6,174 nt of DNA from Chloroflexota bacterium (GTDB lineage: Bacteria; Chloroflexota; Anaerolineae; UBA3071): positions 1 to 6,174 of the forward strand of contig JACNHM010000498.1 in assembly GCA_014383605.1 (NCBI GenBank), written 5' to 3'. The number at the start of each line of letters is the position of its first letter. Within the stretch, counting starts at the first letter, position 1. Under the pieces are notes generated by a model. It was given only the letters and a program-made list of their open reading frames with translations, was not told the origin of the DNA and did no database searches. The translations under genes were made by a program, and so were the position numbers. Of this stretch, positions 6,153-6,174 are shown one piece after another.

Positions 6153-6174
6153 AAAAACGTCACAGCCCAGTGAG

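Noticed and set aside
5978..6174. Sigma-70 promoter for the peptidase pair
   Set aside because: The segment between the two palindromes has TTG-containing candidates, but none has a convincing -10 box at the right distance.

Overview
The window is GC-rich bacterial DNA with only two real genes. Both are on the minus strand, so transcription runs from high to low coordinates. Both encode large secreted cysteine peptidases of the gingipain family (MEROPS C25, clan CD), and the two are clearly paralogues. The likely host is a member of the Chloroflexota (Anaerolineae/Caldilineae type). This is inferred from C25 proteins that lack a type IX sorting domain, C-termini ending in an LPLI/LPMV-type motif, a C-terminal fibronectin-like module with a 'TASELDxLGF' signature, and a degenerate heptanucleotide array between genes. 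The taxonomy is a recollection-based inference, not a database result.

Layout in the direction of transcription: (1) 6174-5978 is a leader region with no gene. It holds a long imperfect inverted repeat (6087-6152), a perfect 10-bp hairpin (6028-6051) and a ribosome binding site. (2) 5977-3194 is the upstream C25 peptidase (927 aa), with signal peptide, pre-catalytic module, beta-sandwich, C25 domain and a C-terminal Ig/FN3-like module. It has no N-terminal propeptide. (3) 3193-2971 is the intergenic gap, almost filled by about 30 in-register 7-bp units (2980-3189) that start 4 bp after the upstream stop codon and run into the Shine-Dalgarno sequence of the next gene. (4) 2970-22 is the downstream C25 peptidase (982 aa from the chosen start). 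It keeps a gingipain-type propeptide region but lacks the C-terminal FN3-like module. (5) 21-1 is a short downstream flank with nothing recognisable.

Both enzymes keep the His/Cys catalytic pair and are predicted to be exported and active outside the cell, probably in protein scavenging or surface-protein processing. Their tandem, same-strand arrangement suggests co-transcription. The most unusual element is the heptamer array. Because 7 is not a multiple of 3, it reads as a similar basic heptapeptide repeat in all three minus-strand frames. It carries many Shine-Dalgarno-like and ATG sequences, and it makes the start of the downstream gene ambiguous.
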